DNA from: Dissophora ornata
Lineage: Eukaryota > Mortierellomycota > Mortierellomycetes > Mortierellales > Mortierellaceae
Length of the DNA: 39,186 nt
Reading direction: 5' to 3'
Assembly: GCA_025201705.1 (NCBI GenBank)
Contig: MU616823.1
Coordinates: 1-39,186 of the forward strand
How positions within the stretch are numbered: the stretch's first letter is position 1; each line of letters opens with the position of its first letter. The notes below the pieces were generated by a model that searched no databases, was not told where the DNA came from, and worked only from the letters and a program-made list of their open reading frames with translations. This document shows, in pieces, positions 10,669 through 22,525 of this stretch. Position numbers and translations under genes: made by a program.

Positions 10669-10875
10669 GGCGTTTACTGTGAATGAGTGTGGAGAATGAA
10701 TGGAATGCCAACACCTTTCCAAAGGACCTTCAACGCTTATTTTTTGAACGATGATTGTTTACCTTTTTGAACTTTGTGGCTTGTGGAAGCATTGCTTTTT
10801 TTTTTTGTGTGTGTGTGTTCATGGTTAAAGTCTGCAAGTGTGCGCATTCACTTCACATTGCCTTTCAGCAGAGCA
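10669..10875. promoter_or_regulatory. Shared divergent promoter of the SET5-like gene and RCM1
   Basis: Only 207 bp separate the two start codons (10668 minus, 10876 plus). The interval includes a T run and a TG-rich stretch (10796-10820). No specific factor site can be named with confidence. Confidence 0.6.
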
Positions 10876-12900
10876 ATGAACTTTTACAAGCAGGCGGCCC
10901 AAATACTGGATAGACTCGGCAAGAAGGAGGGCTCTATCAAGGGCTTGACCCTTGGGAATGCCGAGGTGACGGACAAGAAGCGCATGTACGCGGTTATCTG
11001 CGAGACATTAAAGCGTAAGGAAACCAGGTTCAGAATTGGTTATCGAGTAATTGAGAGGCCAAGAGCAGGGTTCTTCGGGTGGGATAACACCACCGTTTCA
11101 TGAGAATTAATGAGGGGGTTTTTTCTAAATGTTTTTAATACTCTAGATAACACGACATTGTCGTTGGTGCTGCAGGAGTCGAAGCTTCTGACATTGGAAA
11201 AGAAGCTGACAAGGTCCTTGGCGCTGTTGCTCTTACATGACCTGCTGCTACAGAGTCGAGGAATTCAGGCATCGGATGCGTGGCCGATGAAGCAAGCTGT
11301 GATGAGGCACAAAGCTCGCCTGAAGGCCGAGTTTGTCAAGGCGAAAATCAAAGTGGGGGCTAAGAAGGATGGTCTAATTGAAGGCGAGGAAGAGAGTAGG
11401 TGGCAATATGTCGATACTTAAGAAAGTGGAATCAGGAGAAGTACTTTTCCTCTTTTTCATTGTTGACTGACTCTTGTTCTCAGTTTTAATGCCGCGATAT
11501 GTGCGAGTGAACTTGCTGATGATGACCCCACAACAGGTCATTGACGCCTTCATAGTCGACAATTGGACGTTCCTGCCAGCACCGCCATTACCACTTGCGC
11601 CACCACCACCAAACACATTCCACAGAGATGAGCATCTGGATTTTATGTTGGTGTTCCCGCCCAAATCAGACCTTCATCTCCACCCGCTCTACGTATCTGG
11701 CGTGCTGATTCTCCAGGATAAGGCGTCGTGTTTCCCGGCGGCGATCTTGGCTCCTCCCAAGAACGCATATGTAATTGATGGATGCGCAGCACCCGGAAAC
11801 AAAACTAGTCAGCTGGCGATGGGTATGGGAAATGGAGGCAAGATTATAGCATGCGACCTCGACCTTCGACGACTTAATATTCTAAAGCGACTCACTACCA
11901 AAGCAGGATGTACAAGTATGTCTTTTTTTTTTTGCTGTTTGGTATCATGTCCATGGACGTAGCCATGTCTTTGTTTTATTGCGAACAAAAAATCTAACTT
12001 CAACATCAACGCCACTCTAATTCTCCAGATATCACCGCGCTTAATACCTCATTCCTGACACTCGACACCACGACGCCCGACCACTCCAAAGTCAGCCATA
12101 TCCTTCTCGATCCTTCATGTTCAGGTTCAGGAATCGTCAATCGTATGGATCATTTAGTCGACGCCTACGCAGAGGAGCAAGAACAGGCCACTATTCTTGA
12201 GACCACCACCACAGGAGGAGCAGCCGAGCGCACTGCAGCCGAGGAGAAAAAGAAAGAACGCCTCAAATCCCTTGGCGAGTTCCAAATCGAGTGTGTATCC
12301 AAGGCCATGACCTTCCCCAACGTTCGCAGGATCAGTTACTCAACCTGCTCGATTTATGCAGAGGAAAACGAGCACGTGGTCACAACTTTGCTCAGGAACA
12401 ATTGGCCTCAATGGAAGCTGTCACCACGATCCAGGGTCTTGCCGACGTGGCATCGTCGTGGATACCCTGCGGATGTTGGTGATATCCCAGGGTTGGTGTC
12501 GACGGATGAGGATAGAGCGAAAGTGGCTGACTGTTTGGTCCGCGCTATCCCAGGCGGACCGGATGGAGATTTGATGAACGGGTTCTTTGTCGCTTGCTTT
12601 GAGCGCGTGGGCAAGAACGATAACCCGGGACTTTCTCCGCTTTGGAAGGGACCAGTCGTTGGCAGTGCGAAGAGGACCCACGAGGAGATGTCAGCAGACG
12701 ACATAACAACAACAACAACAACAACGACAGCTGCAGTGAGCACATCCGCAAGCAAAAAGAAGAAGAAAAAGAAGAAGAAAAAGGCAAGCGCAGCAGCCAG
12801 TAACAATGGACTAAAAACAGAAGCGAACGCAGCAAATACTCCCGATGGCACTGAGGAAGGTGGTGCGGAAGACGAGGATGAAACGTCCGACAATGAGTAG
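10876..12900 (+). CDS. RCM1: 25S rRNA cytosine-C5 methyltransferase (RCM1/NSUN5), four exons
   Basis: Exons 10876-11014, 11147-11395, 11484-11915 and 12029-12900 give 563 residues. The start M-N-F-Y-K-Q-A-A-Q-I-L and the stretch E-S-K-L-L-T-L-E-K-K are typical of Rcm1/NSUN5. The Rossmann methyltransferase core shows SAM motif I D228-G-C-A-A-P-G-N-K-T, motif IV D301-P-S-C-S-G-S-G with C304, and motif VI S-T-C380-S with the likely catalytic cysteine. By family, it makes m5C in the large-subunit rRNA in the nucleolus, using SAM. The C-terminus is disordered: a Thr run from CAA/ACA repeats (about 12705-12729), a run of ten Lys (12757-12783) that probably serves as nucleolar targeting, and an acidic tail. 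All three introns have normal GT-AG ends. An AATAAA lies 23 nt after the stop. The gene is divergent from the SET5-like gene. Confidence 0.94.
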
Positions 12901-15215
12901 GCGGGAGAGGAATATGTAACATAATAAAAAGGCTGATGAAAAATACTTTGTTAATAGTGTAAATTTAAAGGGCGCATTTGCCTCTTCTCAAGGAATGCAA
13001 CGCGACTGTTCCTACAAAGGGGTGCCATGCGGGAGGAACTAGGCCAACAATAAGCTCTATTTCAACAGCAGAACCTATTCTACCGGATGTTGAAGGACGC
13101 TTTTAACGCAATCAACTGTATTCAATTTAATGAGTTTGCCAAATGAATATGGCGCATTATGTTTCTTCCTGCACCGTTATGTCGAGATACCTTATAACCA
13201 AATCCTTTGGTTAGATCGTTCAGGTGGGAAAGGCACGTCATATAGATTCATGAGGTCCTAAACGACTCTTGTTAAGAGCCACCGTTCATTCGTATCCCTC
13301 CTAAACAACGAAATGGGGGACATGGGGACACATGGCTTGGCTGCATGCAGATTCAGGTATTATATTAAATAATTTCTTTGTCATAGAACAGCATTGCCAC
13401 AGAACTGAGCATTTTTCTTAGTAAAATCAGGGGGAGGAAGCTGTGTGGTGTTCATTCACTCTGCCCAAAAATAGATGATCCATTATGAATAAAAACGAAA
13501 ACTCTCTTGGATGCAGGCGTGGTCGAAAATCCAGACTCGTTCTTTTTCGACAGGATAGCCGCCAATTCAGCTATATTGCAAATGAGAGGCAGGAAAGTAA
13601 AATAAAATAAAGTAAAAGGGTTCTCCGCCCTGCTGTTCTCGAAAGCTAGGTTGGTGCCATGTCTTGTCGCCACAAGAAAATTCAAAATCAAGTGATGTCT
13701 TTCTGTTCTGCTTTGTCCAACTTTATGTCAGTTCTGCATGAATAACACAGGCTGTAACCGGTGTCGCCCAAAGACGAGCTTTTGTGGAGCTTGTAAACAA
13801 CAAACGCAAACGCGTGCACGCGTGCACGTCCATACAAATAAGGCAATTGATGCACGAATGCTCATATGATTTTAGATCGCTCTTGGGATAGCTCAGTTCA
13901 AGGGGTCTGGTATGCGGGTCGACCAAGAGCGGAATACTAATAACAAGGGGAGGGGGCAAAGCAACAACAACAAAGATATGAGATGGTACTCAACAATTGT
14001 TTCGTCACTTGAAAATTGGGTCCATCTAGAAACGCGTCTTCTCCATGTCATTTCATTGTCCATATGCGGGAACTCATGGTTGAGGAACAGCTTGGACCGC
14101 ACCTACGCCCAATGAAATTAGAAAGGAGAATGTCTCCCTCTGACTTTCCTAACCCTATTTTTTTTATTCTATTGCATATGGATTACATATATTTTTGGGG
14201 GGCACTACTAGGATGCATGAGCTTGTCTTTGATCCCCCAATTTAGGCAATAAGGAAAGTTAACTGGAGGGGATGGTCTGAGAGCGTGGTTGTGTAAACTT
14301 GGAAACATGTACAGTACTCGAAGACCTGGTTTGAAAAAAACTACAGTAGTAGAGATATTCGTATTCTTGCATCAATCCAGGTGGGTCTGTGTTCACTTGC
14401 AGGCATTGCCCGTGCCTGCATTATAAGTTGTCTGTTAATTCGGTCGAGGTGTTTGTGGCATCCAAGATGTAACTTTCGTCTTTTCTCCCTTAATTAGTCA
14501 TCCCATGTACCTTCTGTTGCTGTCCATGTTACATGCATGAAGCTCTGCTTGGAGGGAACGCATTCACCAGCACATGAATACCGAAAATTAATTGCGGTGG
14601 TTGTGTGCGTTCCACAATGCCCCTTGTGACGATGGCAGAAGCAATGGGTCTCGAGAGCAAGGCATTGCCAGAGTCATATCCGATCATTTGTCGGATGGAC
14701 CAATTTCGCATAAAAAAAAAAAAAAAAAAAGAGAAAGGGAATGCTAATATCATTTACGCTCGCTGTCTGCCTTGTTGTTGTTTTAGTTGCCATTTGGTCG
14801 TCGCCGCTGTGTTTTATTGTTGTCGTTGTTTGCGTGAGTGAGTTTGGGGGACAGTGCTATGACGCTGAACAATTCACTTGTTAACAGATATGAAAACAAA
14901 GAGTCCATCCCCCTACCTCGCCCTTGGATTCTTGCTCGCACAGGCGCCCACAACTTTGTTCACCTGTTCATTTTTTTTTTTTTTTTTTTTTGCCAGGACG
15001 AATGAATCATTCTCTTTCCCTCCATTACCCCATCTCCAACTCATTGAAATTCCTCTTCCTTCATTGACTTTCCCTTTCGTGTCCTGTCTTCTCCTTCCAT
15101 TTACTGTCTTCCATGGAACTCGAGGATTTGTTCCCACTTAACATAACGCAAACACCAGTGTCCCCCAGCGGCTACCATTGATCTTACCTCTCGCACGACA
15201 TATCTCCACTCAACC
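12901..15215. other. Long gene-free interval
   Basis: There are 2.3 kb between RCM1 and the HMG-box gene. Homopolymer runs occur (A run at about 14711-14730, T run at about 14971-14991). The longest frames (for example 13452-13691 minus and 14878-15141 plus) have no family resemblance and lean on low-complexity sequence. The last part, rich in CT on the plus strand from about 15010, is probably the promoter and leader of the HMG-box gene. Confidence 0.5.
12923..12928 (+). terminator. Probable poly(A) signal of RCM1
   Basis: AATAAA lies 23 nt downstream of the TAG stop at 12898-12900, a suitable position for 3' end formation. Confidence 0.55.
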
Positions 15216-18200
15216 ATGCGCCAGTCCACCAGTCCTGCTCTCACAGATCTCACGGACCTCTCTGCTGCTCAACTCCACGACCATCGTCGCTCAATGGTGC
15301 CGTCCTCACTGGCACAGAGTTCGCGCGTATTTGAGTCCTCTGTTGTTGATCCGTGTAACTCAGGTACGGTACCTCGCCCCCGATTGGTTCTGATTCGCTA
15401 GGACGCGTAGAACGCTTAATCTTAATTAACGCGCACTACGAAATGCGCCTCGTATCCCTCATTTCTATTCCTCCCAATAAACACACACACACCCCTCTTT
15501 CAAAATACCATTTCCTGCCATCACAGACATATCGCCCTCGCTCACATTCACAGGTTTCTCTCGAAGATCCAAGAGGAGAACTGCAGCAGTTGACATCTCG
15601 GGGGAAATTTCCGCTCAACCCGCCAAAAAGCGATCACCGCCACCACCACCACCCTCGTCATCTTCCAACACCGCCGAATATGCTTCCTCCATTGTCAATG
15701 CTGGTGGGATGGACATTGCCTTGAGTAACAGTGAGGATGGCGCAATACATCAATCGCTCGCACCTACAGACACAACATCATGCTCAGACTTGGGCCTTGA
15801 ACCTAAAAACAAAGATTCCGAACCCCCAATTGTTACGACGGCGACACAAAGCACACGGCCCTCCTCCTCCTCTTCTTCGACATCTAAACGCCCAAATCGT
15901 GCAACATCCAAAATTGTGGGTCATTCATCCAGCCCAAAGTCCATCCAATTCATCAACAACATCGCTCCCGTTGTACCCCGTCCAAAGCCACCTAAAGGTG
16001 TCTATATCCAAACGCACTCGGCAATGCAACAAAAGGCTCGAAAACAACTGCGTGATGAGGGCAAGAATAAGCGATCGTCCAACTGCTTCATCCTTTATCG
16101 CACACGTATGCATCCTTTGATTGTCGCGCAGTATGGTAACCAGAACAACAAGGAGATCTCCAAGATTGCAGGCCAGTGCTGGAAACGCGAGCCAGAATCA
16201 GTCAAGACCATATATCGTCAGATGGCCTACGATGAGAGGCAGAAGCGTGAGTCTCTGTACCACTCATTTAAATCTCCTGCAGCGAAAATCACAGGGCACA
16301 ACCCCAAGAACGTTGTTGGTGATGCATCTGCCTTATCCTCCTCGTCTTTGTCCTCTCAGCTATCGCCAGCGACCGAGGGGGCTGCGAGATTTGCAGCATC
16401 AGGATCTAATTGCAGTCAAGACTCAGATATTGAACCGACTTTGGCCTCAAAGCCGGAACGCACTGTCAAGAAGTCAAACTCGAGCAACCAGGGCTTGACA
16501 AAAAAGCCCTCTCAAGAGAAGAAATTCGTCGTGACAGAGACAGCTCTCCACGAGTTCATAGGAGATTCTGACCTAGCCGTCAAGACGCGTAATGCCCCTA
16601 AGAATCGAACCAATACTTCCGCACAGCCACCAGCGCGAAGGTCGAGCAAAATCAAGAGCGAGAACACCAACTTGTACGGAGGATCGGCTACCCCTTCCGT
16701 CCTGGGTGAACTTGGCACGTCCATTATGGCAAATGTCGACTTCCCAAGAGAATTCACATTCGTGGCAGAAGGTCCAGCCGCGACGCTGCCAACATTCCCT
16801 GCTACCTTTCCACAGCTTCAACAAGGCGCCATCTCTTCCAATTCTTCAGCGTCACCATTGACGTTTACCTCATTTGAGAGCGATTCTTCACCATCCTCTA
16901 CCCTCTACGCAAATCTTTCCTTGGCTGGCAGTGCTTTGCCAACATCTCATGGCTGGAATTGTGAGTCTGTGCCATTGCGCTCGGATATGATTCCATCGAT
17001 CCTGGATATGCCCATTGAATTCGATCTTTCTCTTCCAGACACTGCTGCTACTACCGGCATGCTGTGCAAAGGGAAATATCCCGCTGAGAGTGGGACACAG
17101 CAGCTCGACCTACCATTGCCGCTGCACCTCACCTCGCAGGGCGTGGAATTAGCGCACCCTACCTCCGTTCACGATCCACCTGGATGTACGCACAGTCCAT
17201 TCTTAGCTCTTCAACAACAGCAGCAGCGTCAAAGTGGCCCTTTCCAGACCACGGTACCTTGCAGCACCAACCTTAACCAAGGCTATCCATGGGACCTATC
17301 CGCCTTCACGGATTCAGAATCTTCTACATTTGATAATGTCCGCCATTTCGATTCCTCCAAGACGACGCCAATCGGGAATGCAGCGACATTGTTTGCAATG
17401 GAGGTGCCCATGCTCTCGTCGTCACCTCTAACCCCCATGCCGACACCACACCTGATGGTCTCCACAACTGCTTTGGGACGCAAGAGTACCAATAATCGCC
17501 ATACGATAGTAGAGACCTCTACTTCTGCGTCTGCAAATGGCCCAATTGATATCTCGATGACTGACACCGCGACTCCAGGTCCAGGTCCAAGTCAAGTTCA
17601 TGGGTCTGGGTATCTTTGGATGACGAGAGAGCAGGCACAGATGATGGCCACCTCTAGTGAGTGGCCCTGTGAGCGGTATCAACCTCAGCATTCGCCATCT
17701 CCACCGGTCTCGTCGGCACTGTCCATGATTCCCAGGAATGCCAGGAATTCGCAATATACAATGGTTTCGGGCCTGCCCTCACCGGCTACGATGTCCATGT
17801 CCTACCCTCCGTCAAACGCGATCCACTGCGGATCAATTTCTCTAGGCGGCAACGATGGTCAACATCCTCTTGCTAGGGTGTCAAACAGCGCTGCCGACGT
17901 CAATGTCACTGGCTGCTATAACGACCTTGCGGCTGCAGGACTCACGAATGAATGCATCCTGCCCGCAGATTCACATCATCAGGCCCAAGCGACTAACTTG
18001 GTTGGAGGGACGCTTTTGCCGGGAGGCGTCCACCAACAACGGCACCCAATGACGCATCCCTTTGCTACACAGATGCAGCATCAACATCCGTCACTGCACT
18101 CGAACGCAATCCTCGAGGACGAGGAGGAAGACTGTAGCGACGAGGAGTTGAGTATGAGTATAGAGTATTACGAGAAAGTGGTGGAGTTGCAGAAGATTAG

Positions 18201-18297
18201 ACTAGCACTGCAACGGCAGATGAAGCAGCAGCAGTTTCACATGCAACAACGACGCCGGCCGGTAGGCGTCGGAGTTGGAGTAATGAGGACAGGGTGA
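15216..18297 (+). CDS. HMG-box transcription factor (MATA_HMG-like), two exons
   Basis: Exons 15216-15363 and 15554-18297 join at a GGT glycine codon to give 963 residues. One HMG box lies at about residues 222-289 (S-S-N-C-F-I-L-Y-R-T, E-I-S-K-I-A-G-Q-C-W-K, V-K-T-I-Y-R-Q-M-A). The pattern N-x-F-I-L-Y-R with W-K-x-E-x-x-x-V-K is that of the sequence-specific mating-type (MATA) HMG subfamily. The rest is low complexity and presumably activation or regulatory sequence, with Ser/Pro/Thr-rich stretches, a poly-Pro run near exon 2's start and a poly-Gln run. The C-terminus has an acidic patch and a predicted helix rich in Gln (M-K-Q-Q-Q). The likely role is nuclear DNA binding and transcription control; the targets are unknown. 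The neighbours are not those described for the Mucoromycota sex locus (transporter and helicase genes), so a mating role is not supported by context. Confidence 0.88.
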
Positions 18298-18507
18298 GGA
18301 TAAAAAAACTATCGAAAAATAAATTATAAATTGGACGTGTCAAACATCGTATGACATTAGGATGTTTTTATTTTTCGCATTATTACGCAATGGTATAGAG
18401 ATTATAGACTAGATGTTTTATCGATGCCTCGCTTTGCATCGCCCTCATTGAAATGGCCTCTTTTCGCTCCTTGCCACTCCATCCCCTTATTACTTTTTTT
18501 GGTATCA
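18298..18507. terminator. Convergent 3' ends of the HMG-box and coiled-coil genes
   Basis: The two stop codons are 210 bp apart. AATAAA on plus (18318-18323) suits the HMG-box gene. AATAAA on minus (TTTATT at 18367-18372 on plus) suits the coiled-coil gene. If these are used, the 3' UTRs nearly meet or overlap. Confidence 0.55.
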
Positions 18508-21500
18508 TTAGAAGCACAAGAAGCCCTTCTTCTTCTTCATCGCCTCCTCGAGCTGTGTCTGGAGACGATCCTGTGCTCGGAGAGCGTCTTCCTTGGCCTG
18601 CTTCTCACTCTGGACCTGAGACTCCAACTGGGCCTTGAGACTCTCGAGTCCCCGAGCCTGGTTCTGGGCCTGATCCAAGCTCTTTCGGATCTCCTCCAGT
18701 ACCTGGGCGAGCTCTGTATTCTCCTGCTTCAGCTTTTGCATCTCAAACTCGAGAGATTGGCCACCTTGCTTGTTCGTCACGTTCGCGAGCTCCGACTCAA
18801 GCTCCTTGTTCTTGGACCGAGTCTTGTTGAGTTCAGCCTCGGACTGCTCCAATTTCATGGCAAGTTCCTTCTGGGCGTCCTGTGACTTTGCTACAGCGGC
18901 TGCTACAGCAACATCGGTCGCGCCCTTGTCGAGAGATTCCGAAGATACGGAATGAACCAAGCTAGCCTTCTTGCGAGGGCTCAGAGCATCCTCCAATGAT
19001 GAAGGGGGCGCCCGTGGACTTAAAATTTCGTACTCAGGAGACGTTGGAATTGGAGGCAGAGCAATGGTAGGAGGGGGGGTATCGGGGGGATTGCTCAAGA
19101 GACTTGATCTGATTGTCTGGGATCCGATCCTAGACAATATTGCGCTTGACCGAGGTGTAGTTGCTGTCAAGGGAGGTGACGGGAATGACTGGAACGGATG
19201 ATCATCCATCGGTGGAGGTGGGAACGGACCCCGTTTCTCGAGTTCAGCAATCTTTTCCTCCAAGGACTTGATTAGCTTGATCTGCTGGGCAGCCATCTCT
19301 GACTGCTGCTGGCGCTCAAGTGCATCCTGACTCTTCTCTTCCTCACTGTTAGCGCCATCCTTCTCGTCGCCCTTGCCTAGGGCGAGGTGGTGAGCAGCCA
19401 TCAGTCCTGGCAGGAGGTCACCATTGCTTGGAGAGCCAAACGGCGTCATCGGCGCAGAGAATGGAGGAGTCAGTGGGAATGACTCTGACCGCTTCTGGAG
19501 ATGCTCCTTTTCGAGCTCTTGCTCCTTTGTCTGGAGAGCTTGCTCCTTCTCGCGAAGAGAGGACTCCATCACGATCAGCTCCTGTTCCTTTGACTGAATT
19601 GATTGCTGCTGCTGAAGGATTTCCTCATCACGAGCACGTCTCTCCTCTAGGACCTTTTGTTCAGTCTCCTCACGCTCCTCTCGCTCGAGTCGCTCCAGCT
19701 CGTCCCGCTGGTCACGTTCCTCCTGAAGCTCGGCTTCGTGCTTTGCCTTGGCAATCATCAGAGCATTCTGAGCCTCAGTGCTCTTCTGGTTTGCATCTGT
19801 CAAATCCGAGAGCATAGACTGAATCCTTTGCTCCAACTGAGTAATATCGCCTTCAAGCTCCTTCTCCTTGGCCCATGGCTCCACCAAGGCAGCGTCGTCC
19901 AGGTTGGTAAGATAAACTCGAAGTTGGGTCTCATAGCTGGGCTCTGCATCACCTGTTACTGTTGCCTCGGTGCCCTCACGGACATGCGACGCCGTAACGG
20001 GAAAATCCGAGGATCTTCCTTGGAGTTGGGACAGGAATTTGAGCATCGTGCGGACGGAGACCGTACCGGATTCTGTAGTAATGTCGGCTTCCTTGCTCGA
20101 TAGCTTCATCTGTGCCTCAAGAATACCATCGACCTCCTTCGCGGCTACTTCGTTGTTAGGCTCAGTGGCTGATGTAGCAGAGACCTTGTGGACGATAGCA
20201 TTGCTGAGCTGCAAATGGTGCTCGAGGTCCAGTGTAAGCTGCTGGCTCCTTCTCTTGGTGTTGGCCTCCAAAATACCTGCTCGCTGCTGCTCGCCCTTGA
20301 CTCCTTCGACCTGGCCATCCAACTTCTCTTCCAGATCGCGGATTGCCTGGAGCTGTTCTTGCTGCGACTGTTGTTGCTCCGCAGACCACTGGCTCAGAGA
20401 CATGTGTTTGCTGTTAATAGGGAGACTGTGTCTGAGAGCCTCGAGTTCTTCCCGAAGCGACTCCAGGGCCGAGACAGCCTCGTCTCTCGACTTTCTGGCA
20501 GCATTGGCTTCTTCATTGATGGTTGCCAAGGTTGCCTGCAAGGAAGTCACAAGGCGGTTGTGGGAGTCTTCAAATTCAGTCATGTTCTGGCGGACCTGGA
20601 TAACCTCCTGGTCCTTGAGTGCCAAGGCCTCGTTCAACTCGGCAGTGACCTGATTAATGCGGGCGTTTTCAGTGGACTGGGAATTGATCACGGAGGCCAA
20701 GGCAGCGTGCAGCTGATCGATGTCTGCCTGCAGTTTCTCGATAATCTGCTCTTGCAGCTTATGCTGCTCCAACTCTGCTTTGAGGACCTTGATCTCCTCT
20801 GAGCGTCTGCTCTTGAGGACCTTGAAGCCATCAGAAAGTGCCTCGTATTCGAGCTCAGCCTAAATTGACAGATGGAAGTTAATAAAGGCAGAAAGGATAA
20901 ACAAATATTGCGAAATGACGAAAGCGATAGATGGTCCTCACCTTGCCCTTGAATTCAAGTGCTTCTGCCTCGACGGTCGAGATCTTGGTTTCCAGTTGCT
21001 CGATGAGAGCGGCCTGAATATCTCGTGTGTCTTCGAGGTCACTGATTTGAAGGCTAAGCTCCTGGACCTTGGCGGGTTCCGTTGCATTCATTTCCCTCTG
21101 GGCATTGGCAGCCTCGCGATACGGTACAAGTTCCGCCAGCTCCTCGTTCAGGCCAAGGATCTCGGATTGGTATTCCGTGGTCTTTTTCTCGGCGTCCTGG
21201 AGCTGGTCGCGGAGCTGTTTGATATCTTTGTCCAGAGTTTGAATGCGAGTAATGCTCTCGTCCCTGTAAATCCATTGAGCAGAGATTATTTTCAAGGTTA
21301 GATGACACTCGCGAAGAACAATAAATCTACTGCAAGAAAAACAATATCTTTCACTGCCATACCTCATTCTCTCTAGAGCTCTGATCTTGGCATCCACTTC
21401 TCCTTGGCCCTTGGAGAGCTGTCGCTCCGCCTTTTCAAGCTTTTGTCGGAGCTCATCGAGTTCGCTCTCGTAAGCGCCGGACATGTCTATTCCGGGGTGC

Positions 21501-22525
21501 AACGTTACACATGGCACGCGAAAATCCAAATTAATACATCGCATGGTTGCAATCTCCCCCTTTTTCTGCTCTGTCCTCATCAACTAGTTTTTTTTTTGCT
21601 TACCTTTGACATCTCCAAGCTCCGTTTCTCTCCTTTTGAGCACATTGCGCACCAATTGCATTTCCGTTTTCAAAGACATGACCGTGACCCTCTGCGTTTT
21701 GGCGTCGGCCTCGGCCTTGGCTTTCGTTTCCTTGCTCTTGGCCAGCTCTATCTCGAGTCTCCTCAAATCCTCCTGCACGTCCCCTGAGCTGACAAAGGCT
21801 GGTGAAGGTGGTACATCATCGTCAGCACCGTTGCTCTTGGCACTTGTGGGCACTCGGATTGGTAGAGAGCTTTTTGAGAATAGATTCGTTTTCGTCTTGG
21901 GCATCGTGGTGAACGACCGGGAGATCGTTGTCTGGTCTTGTCTGAGAATCTCCTCAAAGAGCGAGTCTGGGTAGTCACTAGGGTCGGGCGACTCTCGGCC
22001 AGAGGGATTGGAAGTCTTGGCATGGTCTGTTGTGTGTTCGTCGCTGTTGTTTTCGTTTTTTCCTGCTGCCAACATGGTGATTCGGCGGCTGATGTTGGAT
22101 CCAGGGTTGGTACGAATCTTCTTGGATCCGAACATGGTGGCAGTTGAAGGTGTGATATTACTCTCGGTCGAAAAGGTCGCTTCGGATGTGGTGGTCGGGG
22201 TCGGTGGGGAAGAAGAGGCAGTCTGTGATGATGATGATGGTGATGACGGCGCGGTTGTGTCCAGGTCGAGGTCGAGGTCGAGGTTACTGTAAAACGAAGA
22301 GGCGCCGGTGCTGGCTGTCCCAGTACTTTGAACACTAGCCGCATCGATTGTTGTGGGCGTTGTGGGCAGAGCATCCAATTCTGTGGGCAGAGCATCCAAT
22401 TCTGTGCGGGGTTCAGGTACGACAGCGTCCTGGTGCGAAGGAGCTTCCTGTTGCTCAGACTGGTGCTGATGCTCAGGAGCATCGTTCAAAGTCGGGTCGT
22501 CGGACATGATGGATGGGCTGTCCAT
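18508..22525 (-). CDS. Large coiled-coil protein of unknown function, four exons
   Basis: Exons 22525-21604, 21486-21363, 21263-20942 and 20859-18508 give 1239 residues. The first ~230 residues are disordered, rich in Ser, Thr, Pro and Asp, with a duplicated T-E-L-D-A-L-P. From about residue 245 almost everything is coiled coil in heptads rich in Glu, Gln, Lys and Leu. It is broken by a Pro-rich spacer around the middle (F-P-P-P-P-M-D-D-H and P-P-T-I-A-L-P-P-I-P). The C-terminus is four Lys followed by G-F-L-C-F, a basic-hydrophobic tip that is not a CaaX box. I do not recognise a named family; candidates are cytoskeletal, septation-related or vesicle-tethering proteins, but this is only analogy with coiled-coil composition. 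Start alternatives are M1 and M7, both in the same frame. It is convergent with the HMG-box gene. Confidence 0.82.
22361..22402. repeat. Perfect 21-nt tandem repeat inside a coding exon
   Basis: Two identical 21-nt units (22361-22381 and 22382-22402) duplicate seven residues, T-E-L-D-A-L-P, in the disordered N-terminus of the coiled-coil protein. The reading frame is kept. Confidence 0.9.

Noticed and set aside
12408..12893. A 161-residue minus-strand open frame inside RCM1
   Set aside because: It mirrors the Lys and Thr repeat tail of RCM1 and has no resemblance to known proteins, so it is a shadow.
13452..13691. A 79-residue minus-strand open frame
   Set aside because: No recognisable domain and no neighbouring exons; length is within chance expectation.
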